Assembly (NCBI GenBank): GCA_020429545.1
Contig: JAGQLF010000018.1
Span: 1-17,560 of the forward strand
Origin: Candidatus Dojkabacteria bacterium
Lineage (GTDB): Bacteria > Patescibacteriota > Dojkabacteria > J137
Direction of reading: 5' to 3'
DNA: 17,560 nucleotides
Part shown: piece by piece, positions 6,318-13,933 of the stretch
Position numbering within the stretch: the stretch's first letter is position 1
How the letters are laid out: each line of letters begins with the position of its first letter
Notes under the pieces: generated by a model
Told to the model about the DNA's origin: nothing
Seen by the model: only the letters and a program-made list of their open reading frames with translations
The model's database searches: none
Program-made: the position numbers and the translations under genes

Positions 6318-7420
6318 TGAAAATTGGAATACTATCTGAAAGATTATTGAGAGGCTTTGGTGTAGATTTAGTTATCCACAACCAAGCTAATGGTCTCGCC
6401 GCTAAAGGCCATAATGTAACTGTGTATGTTCAAAATTACGATAAAACTTTTCTAGATCAAAACTACAAAGTTGTTGTTATTGACTCTCCTCTTCTTTTTA
6501 ATCCTCTAAAAACTGAGTATACATTATTAAAACGAAAGATTAAGTTTTTTAGAAAAGAGAAAAATGATGCCTGGATTATTCATGCATGGCCATTTTTTGT
6601 ACTCACACCATTTCTAAAAGGCAAAGTATTTATTTATGACCACGGAACAGTTGCAAGCAAGGGGATGTATTTAAAAAGGAGATTAGTATTTTGGTATCAG
6701 AAATTTATGTCTCGTTATGTATATTTTTTCTTCTCAAACAAAATAATAACTATTTCAAAATATATTAGGTCTTCCCTTCCAATGCATACAAGGTGGAAAT
6801 CTACAGTTATATATAATGGGACTAATCATTACACCAGTGGCTATACAAAAGATGAATCAAAAATTCTAAAGCTTAAGGAGAAACTAGCAATACGTGATTC
6901 TGATTTTGTTATGCTTTATGTTGGTAGATTAAATCATGAAGGCCAACCTTATAAAGGAGTTAATGATCTAATTGATATTTACCAACATATTCAGGATTCA
7001 GATATCAAATTAATAATGGCAGGATTCGGCTCTGATGAAGATAGAATAAATTTAGAAAAAAAAGGAATTATCGCAATCAACAATGTACCAGATCATGAAC
7101 TGCTAATGCTTTACGATATTTGTAATATTTATGTATCAGCTACAAAATGGGAAGGATTTAATTTACCAATGGTTGAAGCACAATCTTTTGGGAAAATTCC
7201 AGTTGTTTATAATATTGGACCTCACAACGAAATACTAAACAGTGGAAAAGATAGTTTTGTCGTTAAAAATCAGAAAGAGTTTATAGAAAAAGTCAAATTT
7301 TTATATGATAATCCAGACTTTAGAGCAGATCATGCTCAGGATGCAATAAATAATGCTGAAAAATATACCTGGCAAATTAGTGTAGATAAATTAAATGATT
7401 TTTTAAAACAATATGAGTAA
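6317..7420 (+). CDS. GT4-family glycosyltransferase
   Basis: This is a 367-residue GT-B fold enzyme. The N-terminal domain opens MKIGILSERLLRGFGVDLVIHNQANGLAAKGHNV split over 1-34, the typical acceptor-side start. The C-terminal domain has LYVGRLNHEG (200-209) and MAGFGSDEDR (234-243). It also has the EX7E donor site E279..E287 in WEGFNLPMVEA, then VVYNIGPHNEIL. GT4 enzymes are retaining transferases using nucleotide sugars; the exact sugar is unknown. It overlaps the upstream gene by one base (TAATG) and the downstream gene by eight bases, indicating translational coupling. Confidence 0.92.
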   Translation: MKIGILSERLLRGFGVDLVIHNQANGLAAKGHNVTVYVQNYDKTFLDQNYKVVVIDSPLLFNPLKTEYTLLKRKIKFFRKEKNDAWIIHAWPFFVLTPFLKGKVFIYDHGTVASKGMYLKRRLVFWYQKFMSRYVYFFFSNKIITISKYIRSSLPMHTRWKSTVIYNGTNHYTSGYTKDESKILKLKEKLAIRDSDFVMLYVGRLNHEGQPYKGVNDLIDIYQHIQDSDIKLIMAGFGSDEDRINLEKKGIIAINNVPDHELLMLYDICNIYVSATKWEGFNLPMVEAQSFGKIPVVYNIGPHNEILNSGKDSFVVKNQKEFIEKVKFLYDNPDFRADHAQDAINNAEKYTWQISVDKLNDFLKQYE

Positions 7421-8651
7421 TTATAAAAAAGATTTCGTAGATGTAATAACTTTAAACTATAACGGTAAAGATAGTACCGCCAAGCTTTTAGATTCCTTTA
7501 AGGATGTCGGTTTCAAGAACTATGAGATTTTTATTGTAGACAATGGTTCGAGTGATGGTTCTGCAGATTTTTTAGAAAAAAATTATCCTGAGGCAAAGGT
7601 GATTCGATCAAAGAAAAACCTCTTTTTTAGCCGAGGTAATAATCTTGCAATTAGCCAAACAAATTCAGAGTTTATACTACTTATAAATAATGACATTATT
7701 GTTAAGCCTGAGTTCTTAAGTAAAATGGTTGAACGCATAAAAGAGTCCGATGATATTGCTGCAGTTGCAAGCAAGATGTTATTACAGGATCATCCATCAA
7801 TGCTTGATTCTGTAGGTGTTGTTATGGCAAAAGACGGATCTCCTTTCAATAGAGGTATTGGACAACCTGATGTAGGTCAATATGATATATCAGAGCAAAC
7901 TTTTGGTGCATGCTTTGGTTGTGTATTAATTAGAAGAGATTTATATGAAGGTGACATTGGGCCGCTGGATAACCAATATTTTGGATATTTTGAAGATGTA
8001 GATTGGTCTTTTAGAGCAAATATGCTCGGCTATAAGATAGTTACCGAGCCTGAAGCTGTTGTTTTCCACGCACATAGTGTATCAAGTAGAAAGAATGTTC
8101 CAATGTGGAAGTTCTATCTAATTCAGAGAAATTTCATCTGGACAATTCAGAAGAATTTTGAAAGGAAACGTGCAATCAAACGAACAGTCAGAAGATACCA
8201 ATACATTCTCAAAAACATGCAATTTTGGCCTGGGAAAAAAGATAAACTTCAGTTAATAAAATTGATTTTTGTTACATTATTTACTCTACCTTCAACACTA
8301 CTTAAAAGATTCAATCTTCAAAGAAGAAGAAAAGTTTGGGATGAATATATTTTTAGATTCTCGCAAAATGAGTATCCTTTTTTTGAAGATATAAATTATA
8401 AACCTGTTTTTACTTTAGATAACCTTGAACATGCATTAAAACGAATTGCAGGTCGTGATGAAAAAACAAGGGAGTTACATAGAAGAATAATCTCTTTAAA
8501 CAAAGAAAAGGAACATAATAATAATTCTAACTGGGATAGTGAAGTTAAAGACTTAATTAATGATCTTGTGCAAAACAAAGTTATAGATTCAAGCGAAAAA
8601 CAAAATTATATTAAAGACATGGTTGAAGATAGAATATGGGATAATAGCTAG
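7413..8651 (+). CDS. GT2-family glycosyltransferase with C-terminal extension
   Basis: This is a 412-residue protein. The GT-A domain occupies about 1-260: DVITLNYNG (10-18), FIVDNGSSDGS (40-50), SRGNNLAI (73-80), the metal motif NND (92-94), GCVLIRR (169-175) and FEDVDWSFR (193-201). The pattern is close to rhamnosyltransferase-like GT2 enzymes and to the first gene of this operon. A basic, partly hydrophobic stretch near 280-310 may sit on the membrane. The last 110 residues are charged and probably helical. The stop codon overlaps the convergent FkbM-GT4 gene through a shared CTAG. Confidence 0.9.
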   Translation: MSNYKKDFVDVITLNYNGKDSTAKLLDSFKDVGFKNYEIFIVDNGSSDGSADFLEKNYPEAKVIRSKKNLFFSRGNNLAISQTNSEFILLINNDIIVKPEFLSKMVERIKESDDIAAVASKMLLQDHPSMLDSVGVVMAKDGSPFNRGIGQPDVGQYDISEQTFGACFGCVLIRRDLYEGDIGPLDNQYFGYFEDVDWSFRANMLGYKIVTEPEAVVFHAHSVSSRKNVPMWKFYLIQRNFIWTIQKNFERKRAIKRTVRRYQYILKNMQFWPGKKDKLQLIKLIFVTLFTLPSTLLKRFNLQRRRKVWDEYIFRFSQNEYPFFEDINYKPVFTLDNLEHALKRIAGRDEKTRELHRRIISLNKEKEHNNNSNWDSEVKDLINDLVQNKVIDSSEKQNYIKDMVEDRIWDNS

Positions 8652-10741
8652 TTTTTAATTTTTCTAATTGCCTGAATTAGCTTCCATATTCTTCCTTTTT
8701 TAAAACCCTGAAATTCAATATATTCAGCATAAATGTCATTCAACTGATTGGTCTTTGTTAAAAGTTTAGCTTCTAAATCAAACTGCTTTGAAAAATGGTC
8801 TTTCAAAAATTTCCCAAAACCTGCAAATATCTTTTTCTCATAACTTAGTTCACCATTATCCGAATTTAAGGCATTTGTGAAAGCCTGCTTAATCTGTTTT
8901 ACATAATTTTCCTTTGTAAAAATCTCTTGGTATTTCTCTTTCGCTGCCTTGCCATGTTTGTCTATTAACTCCCTATTCTCGTAATATTTTTTTATCTTGC
9001 TTGCTAAATCATCAATGTCACCAACTTTATAGAGCATTCCTGTTTTGTTATCAGTTATTAATTCAGCTGTGCCGCCACTACCTGCACCTATTACAGGCTT
9101 TTCTAAAGACATTCCTTCAAGCGTAACTCTTCCAAATGCTTCATTCTTAGAACAAACAAGTAAAATATCAGATTCGGCAACAAAATTTGCAAAATCTTGA
9201 TGAAAACCAACAAGCTGAACATTCTCTTCTATATTTTCTTTTTTTATATACTCGTTAATTTGGTTTATATAGGATTCTTCTCCGTCTCCAACAATTACTA
9301 ATTGAATTTTCAAACCGTCTTTAACTAATTTTGACAGTGCTTTAACAGCATCAAATTGTCCTTTAGATTCTTTTATCTTACCTACAAAAGATAGTTTTAA
9401 ATTTTCAGAATTAAATGTATCAACCTTAACTATGCTTTCTGTGTTAATTTCAACAAAATTATAAATTATCTGTGCTTTATCACTTAAATTAAAGTATTCT
9501 TTTACAGCCTTTGAGTTAGTAATAATTACATTTGAATTATCTTCAAAAAACTCTGCCCTTTCTTCTACATTAAGATGAAAACTCAAATCGTGGTCAATTT
9601 CACCAAATTCTCTTAGGTGCCAAACATGTGGTAAGTTTAAAAGCCTTGACACATATCCACCCTGAGGTATTACTGAAGTATTTGTGTAGATTAAGTCAGG
9701 ACTAGCTTTTGTAAGATCGTATGCTAAATTACCAACAGATTCCCCTATATTTTCGGGACTGTTCTGCTTTATCCACCAAGGTAGATCTATAATTGAATAC
9801 GATATTGGTCGGTTATATGCAGAGTTAACTAATGAACCATCTTCTGGAATTACTAGATGTATAAAATATTCTCTTTTATCCATTAACCAGTCTATTGTAT
9901 CTAGAAGAGACTTCTCTGATCCACCACTAGTTACAGGGCTGTGTGATAGTATTGATATAAATTTAAAAGAACCTTTTGGAACGCAAAGTATATTTATATA
10001 TGATGAGATATCCATATATTTGCTAAACTCACTTATTTTTTCTGACATCTTATAGAGTTTGTGATTTACATCATTAATGAAGAAAATATCAAAATTAAGC
10101 TCTTTATATAGATATTCAAGAAATTTTAGTGGATCAGTTTCAGCAACCTTTAAGACTTTTGGATTAAACTCAACTAAAAGTTTTACGTTTGGATTATTCT
10201 TCAATGTAGATTGCATTCCTTTTAAAACGTTTAATTCATTGCCTTCTGTGTCAATTTTTATTAATTCAATATCTTTTCTATCACCTATTTCACTATCAAT
10301 TGTTGTTACATCTATTTCTCTTTGCTCTATGGTTTCGGTATTTGGATGTTTATGAATTCCAGATGAGTCAGAAGCATTTGCAATGTTAAACGTAACCTTT
10401 CCTACTTGATTTGAGACCGCCTTGTTTATTACTTGTATATTTCCAAAATTATTTTCTTTTATTGAATTATTATAAACTTCAATATTTTCTTTAACCGGCT
10501 CAAATGAAATTACATTGCCTTTTTTTAATTTTTTGGCTGCTGTTAATGAATAAATCCCATAATGTGTTCCAATATCTACAAAAGTTCCCGCCTCGGGTAA
10601 TAACCAATCAACCAGCTGTAAGGAGAATTTTTCGTATGAACCATTTTTATAATGATCTAAGAATCTTTCTGTAATAAAAAAATCTAGATCATTAATTTTT
10701 ATTTTTTTTAAATCTTCAAGATTATAATCATTCATCTGCAA
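8648..10741 (-). CDS. FkbM-family methyltransferase fused to GT4 glycosyltransferase
   Basis: This 697-residue protein has two enzymes in one chain. Residues 15-255 are an FkbM-type SAM methyltransferase: motif I FVDIGTHYGIYS (54-65), acidic E81 after the second strand, and KIDTEGNE (162-169), the FkbM signature. Residues 258-625 are a GT4 transferase: SGGSEKSLL (272-280), FVGKIKESKGQ (452-462), VIVGDGEE (482-489) and the EX7E pair E534/E542. A short charged helical tail ends in a basic segment. It probably adds a sugar and methylates the growing glycan or its end. It overlaps the upstream ATPase gene by 14 bp. A second ATG two codons in is possible. Confidence 0.92.
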   Translation of the reverse strand: MQMNDYNLEDLKKIKINDLDFFITERFLDHYKNGSYEKFSLQLVDWLLPEAGTFVDIGTHYGIYSLTAAKKLKKGNVISFEPVKENIEVYNNSIKENNFGNIQVINKAVSNQVGKVTFNIANASDSSGIHKHPNTETIEQREIDVTTIDSEIGDRKDIELIKIDTEGNELNVLKGMQSTLKNNPNVKLLVEFNPKVLKVAETDPLKFLEYLYKELNFDIFFINDVNHKLYKMSEKISEFSKYMDISSYINILCVPKGSFKFISILSHSPVTSGGSEKSLLDTIDWLMDKREYFIHLVIPEDGSLVNSAYNRPISYSIIDLPWWIKQNSPENIGESVGNLAYDLTKASPDLIYTNTSVIPQGGYVSRLLNLPHVWHLREFGEIDHDLSFHLNVEERAEFFEDNSNVIITNSKAVKEYFNLSDKAQIIYNFVEINTESIVKVDTFNSENLKLSFVGKIKESKGQFDAVKALSKLVKDGLKIQLVIVGDGEESYINQINEYIKKENIEENVQLVGFHQDFANFVAESDILLVCSKNEAFGRVTLEGMSLEKPVIGAGSGGTAELITDNKTGMLYKVGDIDDLASKIKKYYENRELIDKHGKAAKEKYQEIFTKENYVKQIKQAFTNALNSDNGELSYEKKIFAGFGKFLKDHFSKQFDLEAKLLTKTNQLNDIYAEYIEFQGFKKGRIWKLIQAIRKIKN

Positions 10742-11984
10742 GACTATTCATTGTTATATTTTTTTGTTGCTCACCCTGCTTCCATTCATGTTCTAGAAAT
10801 AACTTTCCGTTTCTTCTATCACTTGAGAACACTTCTAAATATTGCTCCGTTTCTCGACTATCGAAATAATCATAATTAGAATCTGGACCAGGTTCTTTTT
10901 TAAATAAGCTTACTACAACGTAAAATCGGCCCTTATTAAATGTATTGTTATTAAATGAAAGAAATAATTCGTTACTACCCTTCTTCCAAGAATGTTCAAA
11001 TTCATCAACAGCAGTATTTACAGCTGTGATCCATACATCTTTTTCAAAGTCTAAGATACCAACCCCAACATACATTTCGTTGTCTTCTTCTTCAACATTA
11101 ATATCAATTTTCAAATGTATTGGTTGTCCACGCTCATAAACCTTTTGTGGCTTGTATTCTGTATTCATAAAAGTAATGCTCTTTATAGAATTGCCTGCTT
11201 TTTCAACATTGCCTTCCTTGACTACATCATTCTCAGACTTATTTATTCTTTTTAGAATAATATCTTCATACATTCTTCCAATTCTTTCTGGCTTGTCAAA
11301 AGCTACCATTTCACCGTTATCAATAAGTATTGCTTTGTCACAAATTTCTTTTACAGTATTAATGTCATGAGATACATATAGCACAGATTTCCCTTGTTTT
11401 TTTAAGTCAGCAAACACATGAGCACTTTTTCGTTGAAATCCAGAATCACCAACAGATAGAATCTCATCTAGAATGTATAAATCAGCATCAGACTGTATTG
11501 CTATAGAAAATGCTAATCTAACAAGCATTCCACTTGAATATGTTTTTACTGGCTCATCAATAAAATCTCTGAGTTCAGCAAAGTCCACTATCTCATCAAA
11601 TTTTGTATTTAAATATGACTTAGTCATTCCTAAGATGGTTCCATTTAGAAATATATTCTCACGACCTGTTAATTCTTCATTAAAACCAACACCTAACTCT
11701 AAGAATGGCACAACCTTACCATTAACCTCCACTTTACTTCCCTTATCTGCTTCATAAATATCAGCGATTATTTTTAACAACGTACTTTTACCACTACCAT
11801 TTCTACCTACAATGCCAATAAATTCTCCTTGTTTTACTTCGAAAGAAACATTGCTTAATACATTAAATTTTTTGACCTTGCCTTGGCTAAAAAATGAAGT
11901 AAACAATTGACGTGCAGTATTTTTTTTATCTGTATGTAGATAAAAAGTTTTACTTAGGTTTTCTACTTTTATTATATTTTTCAT
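10728..11984 (-). CDS. wzt: ABC transporter ATPase for polysaccharide export, with C-terminal carbohydrate-binding-type domain
   Basis: This is a 418-residue protein. The nucleotide-binding domain (1-245) has Walker A GRNGSGKST (60-68), signature YSSGM (149-153), Walker B LYILDE (169-174) and switch H206. It shows the teichoic/O-antigen exporter style LGVGFNEELTGRENIFLNG (97-115). Residues 265-400 form a beta-rich extra domain like the Wzt C-terminal domain, which in known O-antigen exporters reads the terminal modification of the glycan. With the permease upstream (TAATG overlap) it should drive export of a completed, lipid-linked glycan. The methyltransferase encoded next is a plausible source of the terminal cap it recognises. 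The symbol is given by family analogy. Confidence 0.92.
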   Translation of the reverse strand: MKNIIKVENLSKTFYLHTDKKNTARQLFTSFFSQGKVKKFNVLSNVSFEVKQGEFIGIVGRNGSGKSTLLKIIADIYEADKGSKVEVNGKVVPFLELGVGFNEELTGRENIFLNGTILGMTKSYLNTKFDEIVDFAELRDFIDEPVKTYSSGMLVRLAFSIAIQSDADLYILDEILSVGDSGFQRKSAHVFADLKKQGKSVLYVSHDINTVKEICDKAILIDNGEMVAFDKPERIGRMYEDIILKRINKSENDVVKEGNVEKAGNSIKSITFMNTEYKPQKVYERGQPIHLKIDINVEEEDNEMYVGVGILDFEKDVWITAVNTAVDEFEHSWKKGSNELFLSFNNNTFNKGRFYVVVSLFKKEPGPDSNYDYFDSRETEQYLEVFSSDRRNGKLFLEHEWKQGEQQKNITMNSLADE

Positions 11985-12766
11985 TAAAAGAATTCTGCTA
12001 TTTTTTTTACCTGCTTACTAAAATACATATATGAGAAAAAAAGAAAAAGTAATCCAAGTACTAAAACAATTATTAAAAGTAGAAAGTCTCTTTGCCCATA
12101 AACATTTAGAGCTGCTCTCAACTGATTCATCATAATTGTTAGTGGGTTATATTGAATTAACAGTTTAATTTTAGAGTTAGGAATTAAATTATCATCTAAA
12201 GAGTAAAAGATTGGAGTCCCATATTGCATCATAAACATGCCCAGCTCAATTATATTTTTTAAATCTCTAATTCTAACTGTCAAAATTGAAGTTATAAATG
12301 CCATCCCTACACCCCAGATAAATAATATTGTTATAACAAGAATCAAGTGGACTATTCCAATTAAATCAATTTCAATTCCCTTCATTAACACTATAAATAG
12401 TATTAATATCAGATTTATGCACAAGTTAATTACTGCACCAATAAGTGCTGCTACAATTGCTATATATCTTGGAAAACTTACTTTTAATATTATGTGTGCA
12501 CGCTCAAGCAAAGACATTTGACCAAGAACTAAAAGTTCGTTTATGAATGTGATAAAAATAACACCTGTCAAAAGATACAAAGCGTAGTTTTCTACTGAAG
12601 ATCTTATTATATTTGAAAAAATCAAATACATAACCAGAAACATTGCATATGGCTTTATTAAAACCCATAGAAAGCCTAATACAGAATTCTGGTATCGCAT
12701 CTTGAAGCTTGTTTTTACAAGCTCTATTAAGAGATCAATGCTGTTTTTAGAGGTTATCTTAGTCAT
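11984..12766 (-). CDS. wzm: ABC-2 type polysaccharide export permease
   Basis: This is a 260-residue membrane protein with six likely transmembrane segments (about 30-51, 61-82, 101-128, 134-161, 172-190, 228-249). It contains RYQNSVLGFLWVLIKP (24-39) and VRIRDLKNIIEL (164-175), both typical of O-antigen/teichoic acid exporters (Wzm/TagG). It forms the membrane channel for the glycan and pairs with the ATPase encoded one base downstream. The first two bases of its ATG lie inside a 17-bp inverted repeat that links it to the upstream gene. No Shine-Dalgarno motif is present. The symbol is given by family analogy. Confidence 0.92.
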   Translation of the reverse strand: MTKITSKNSIDLLIELVKTSFKMRYQNSVLGFLWVLIKPYAMFLVMYLIFSNIIRSSVENYALYLLTGVIFITFINELLVLGQMSLLERAHIILKVSFPRYIAIVAALIGAVINLCINLILILFIVLMKGIEIDLIGIVHLILVITILFIWGVGMAFITSILTVRIRDLKNIIELGMFMMQYGTPIFYSLDDNLIPNSKIKLLIQYNPLTIMMNQLRAALNVYGQRDFLLLIIVLVLGLLFLFFSYMYFSKQVKKIAEFF

Positions 12767-12823
12767 TTCAGAATAATATTTGTTAATTATCGCATAGATA
12801 AAACGAAAATATTATTCTGAAAT
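12765..12823 (-). promoter_or_regulatory. Perfect 17-bp inverted repeat at the wzm start codon
   Basis: ATTTCAGAATAATATTT (12765-12781) and its exact reverse complement (12807-12823) are separated by 25 nt. On the minus strand the stem begins directly before or at the end of the 333-residue gene and ends with the A and T of the wzm ATG. No T-tract follows, so a normal intrinsic terminator is unlikely. It could instead limit wzm translation or set the transcript end. Confidence 0.7.
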
Positions 12824-13825
12824 TTAATCTAGTGGCTTTACAAAGTATTTTTCTCCTTCAAAAGAAAAATCTTTGAGTCCATTAGAAATACTGTCTCTTT
12901 CATTAGTACTTATTGTAAAAAGGTGAGACCCATTTACTCTGTTGAAGAATCTGTATACTCCGGTCAAAGTTGAATCTGCCTTAACATTATATACATAGAA
13001 CTTTACACCCTCGAACATCCAAATGTTAGACATTTGCAGAATTGAATTTTTTTCGTCTTCACTTATAGTATATAAATGTGCACCAGTTTGTCTATTGAAA
13101 AATCTATATACTGGTACTCTACCTTCACCTGGTGTTCCAAAAACAATATACTTGGATCCCTCGTATTGCCATTGTTCACTTAATCCTAAAACTTTATCTC
13201 GTTCATCAGTACTTATTGTATATAAATGTGAACCAATTTGTTTATTAAAGAACCTATAAACTACTTTTTCACCTTCTAGAGTGCTTGAAACTGAGATATA
13301 GTCATCAACATACGGTTCTGTAGCATCTAAAGTTTCTGTAAATCTGTCTCCTGCTAGTGTAGAAATACATTTAAATGATAATTTAAAATCTTCAATATTT
13401 TTAACTGTTAATGGATTAAGATTTATCTCTAAAGCATAAATCAAAGAATCACCAACATTTAGAGGATAAACTCCTTGGGTGAAAGCTCTAAAGTTATCGT
13501 TACCCAAACTTTGTATTGTACCAACAGTTGGACTTGCACCCGTTTGAGTGTATGCCATTTGAATATTTTTAATTTTTTGTACACTGCTATCTCTTAACGA
13601 TTGCATCTTTATTTCAAGAGCATGATCTGCAATAAAGTTGCTAGAGTTATTTCTACAAACTATGCTAACTAACACTGGCGCATTTGATGATATTTGTTCT
13701 TTTGAAAAAAGAAGTATTTGTGTAGTTAGCTCACCTTGAGCCTTAATCAAGTTAGTTGAACTTAAACTAACAAACATAATTATCGCTATGAAAAATGATA
13801 GAACTGAAACTATTTTTTTTGTCAT
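12824..13825 (-). CDS. Secreted protein with three C-terminal DUF5648-type repeats
   Basis: This is a 333-residue protein. Residues 1-29 are a signal peptide (MTKK, then a hydrophobic core, then LIKAQ). A beta-rich domain of unknown family spans about 30-175 and holds the only two cysteines, C57 and C153. Three tandem repeats follow at about 187-230, 236-280 and 289-331. Each has the pattern VYRFFN..xGxHLYTIS..E+.....W.(F/Y)EG.KY.V, which is how I recognise DUF5648. The same triple module ends the neighbouring 920-residue protein. It is probably exported and held at the cell surface. The gene sits just upstream of the export operon. Function unknown. Confidence 0.88.
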   Translation of the reverse strand: MTKKIVSVLSFFIAIIMFVSLSSTNLIKAQGELTTQILLFSKEQISSNAPVLVSIVCRNNSSNFIADHALEIKMQSLRDSSVQKIKNIQMAYTQTGASPTVGTIQSLGNDNFRAFTQGVYPLNVGDSLIYALEINLNPLTVKNIEDFKLSFKCISTLAGDRFTETLDATEPYVDDYISVSSTLEGEKVVYRFFNKQIGSHLYTISTDERDKVLGLSEQWQYEGSKYIVFGTPGEGRVPVYRFFNRQTGAHLYTISEDEKNSILQMSNIWMFEGVKFYVYNVKADSTLTGVYRFFNRVNGSHLFTISTNERDSISNGLKDFSFEGEKYFVKPLD

Positions 13826-13847
13826 AAAATTTTTATCAAACTAGAAC

Positions 13848-13877
13848 ATTCTACACTCTTTCTTAGGTCGTTGTAAA
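13848..13877 (-). promoter_or_regulatory. Candidate promoter of the 333-residue DUF5648 gene
   Basis: On the minus strand TTTACA (13877-13872) and TAGAAT (13853-13848) have an 18-bp spacer. The predicted start lies about 15 nt before the ATG at 13825. The -35 box overlaps the T-tract of the upstream terminator, so the new transcript would begin where the old one ends. Confidence 0.45.
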
Positions 13878-13909
13878 CAAAGAACCCCTTAGCGTAAGCT
13901 AAGGGGTTC
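13872..13909 (-). terminator. Intrinsic terminator of the 920-residue surface-protein gene
   Basis: A perfect 12-bp stem, GAACCCCTTAGC/GCTAAGGGGTTC (13898-13909 with 13882-13893), is closed by a 4-nt loop. Read on the minus strand it lies 24 nt after the stop codon and is followed by TTTGTTTAC. It is the most GC-rich hairpin in the window and separates the two secreted-protein genes. Confidence 0.88.
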
Positions 13910-13933
13910 AAGAAACTAACTAATTATTCCTTA

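Noticed and set aside
12767..12823. Inverted repeat as an ordinary intrinsic terminator
   Set aside because: The stem is AT-rich and no U-tract follows; the downstream arm runs into the wzm start codon.
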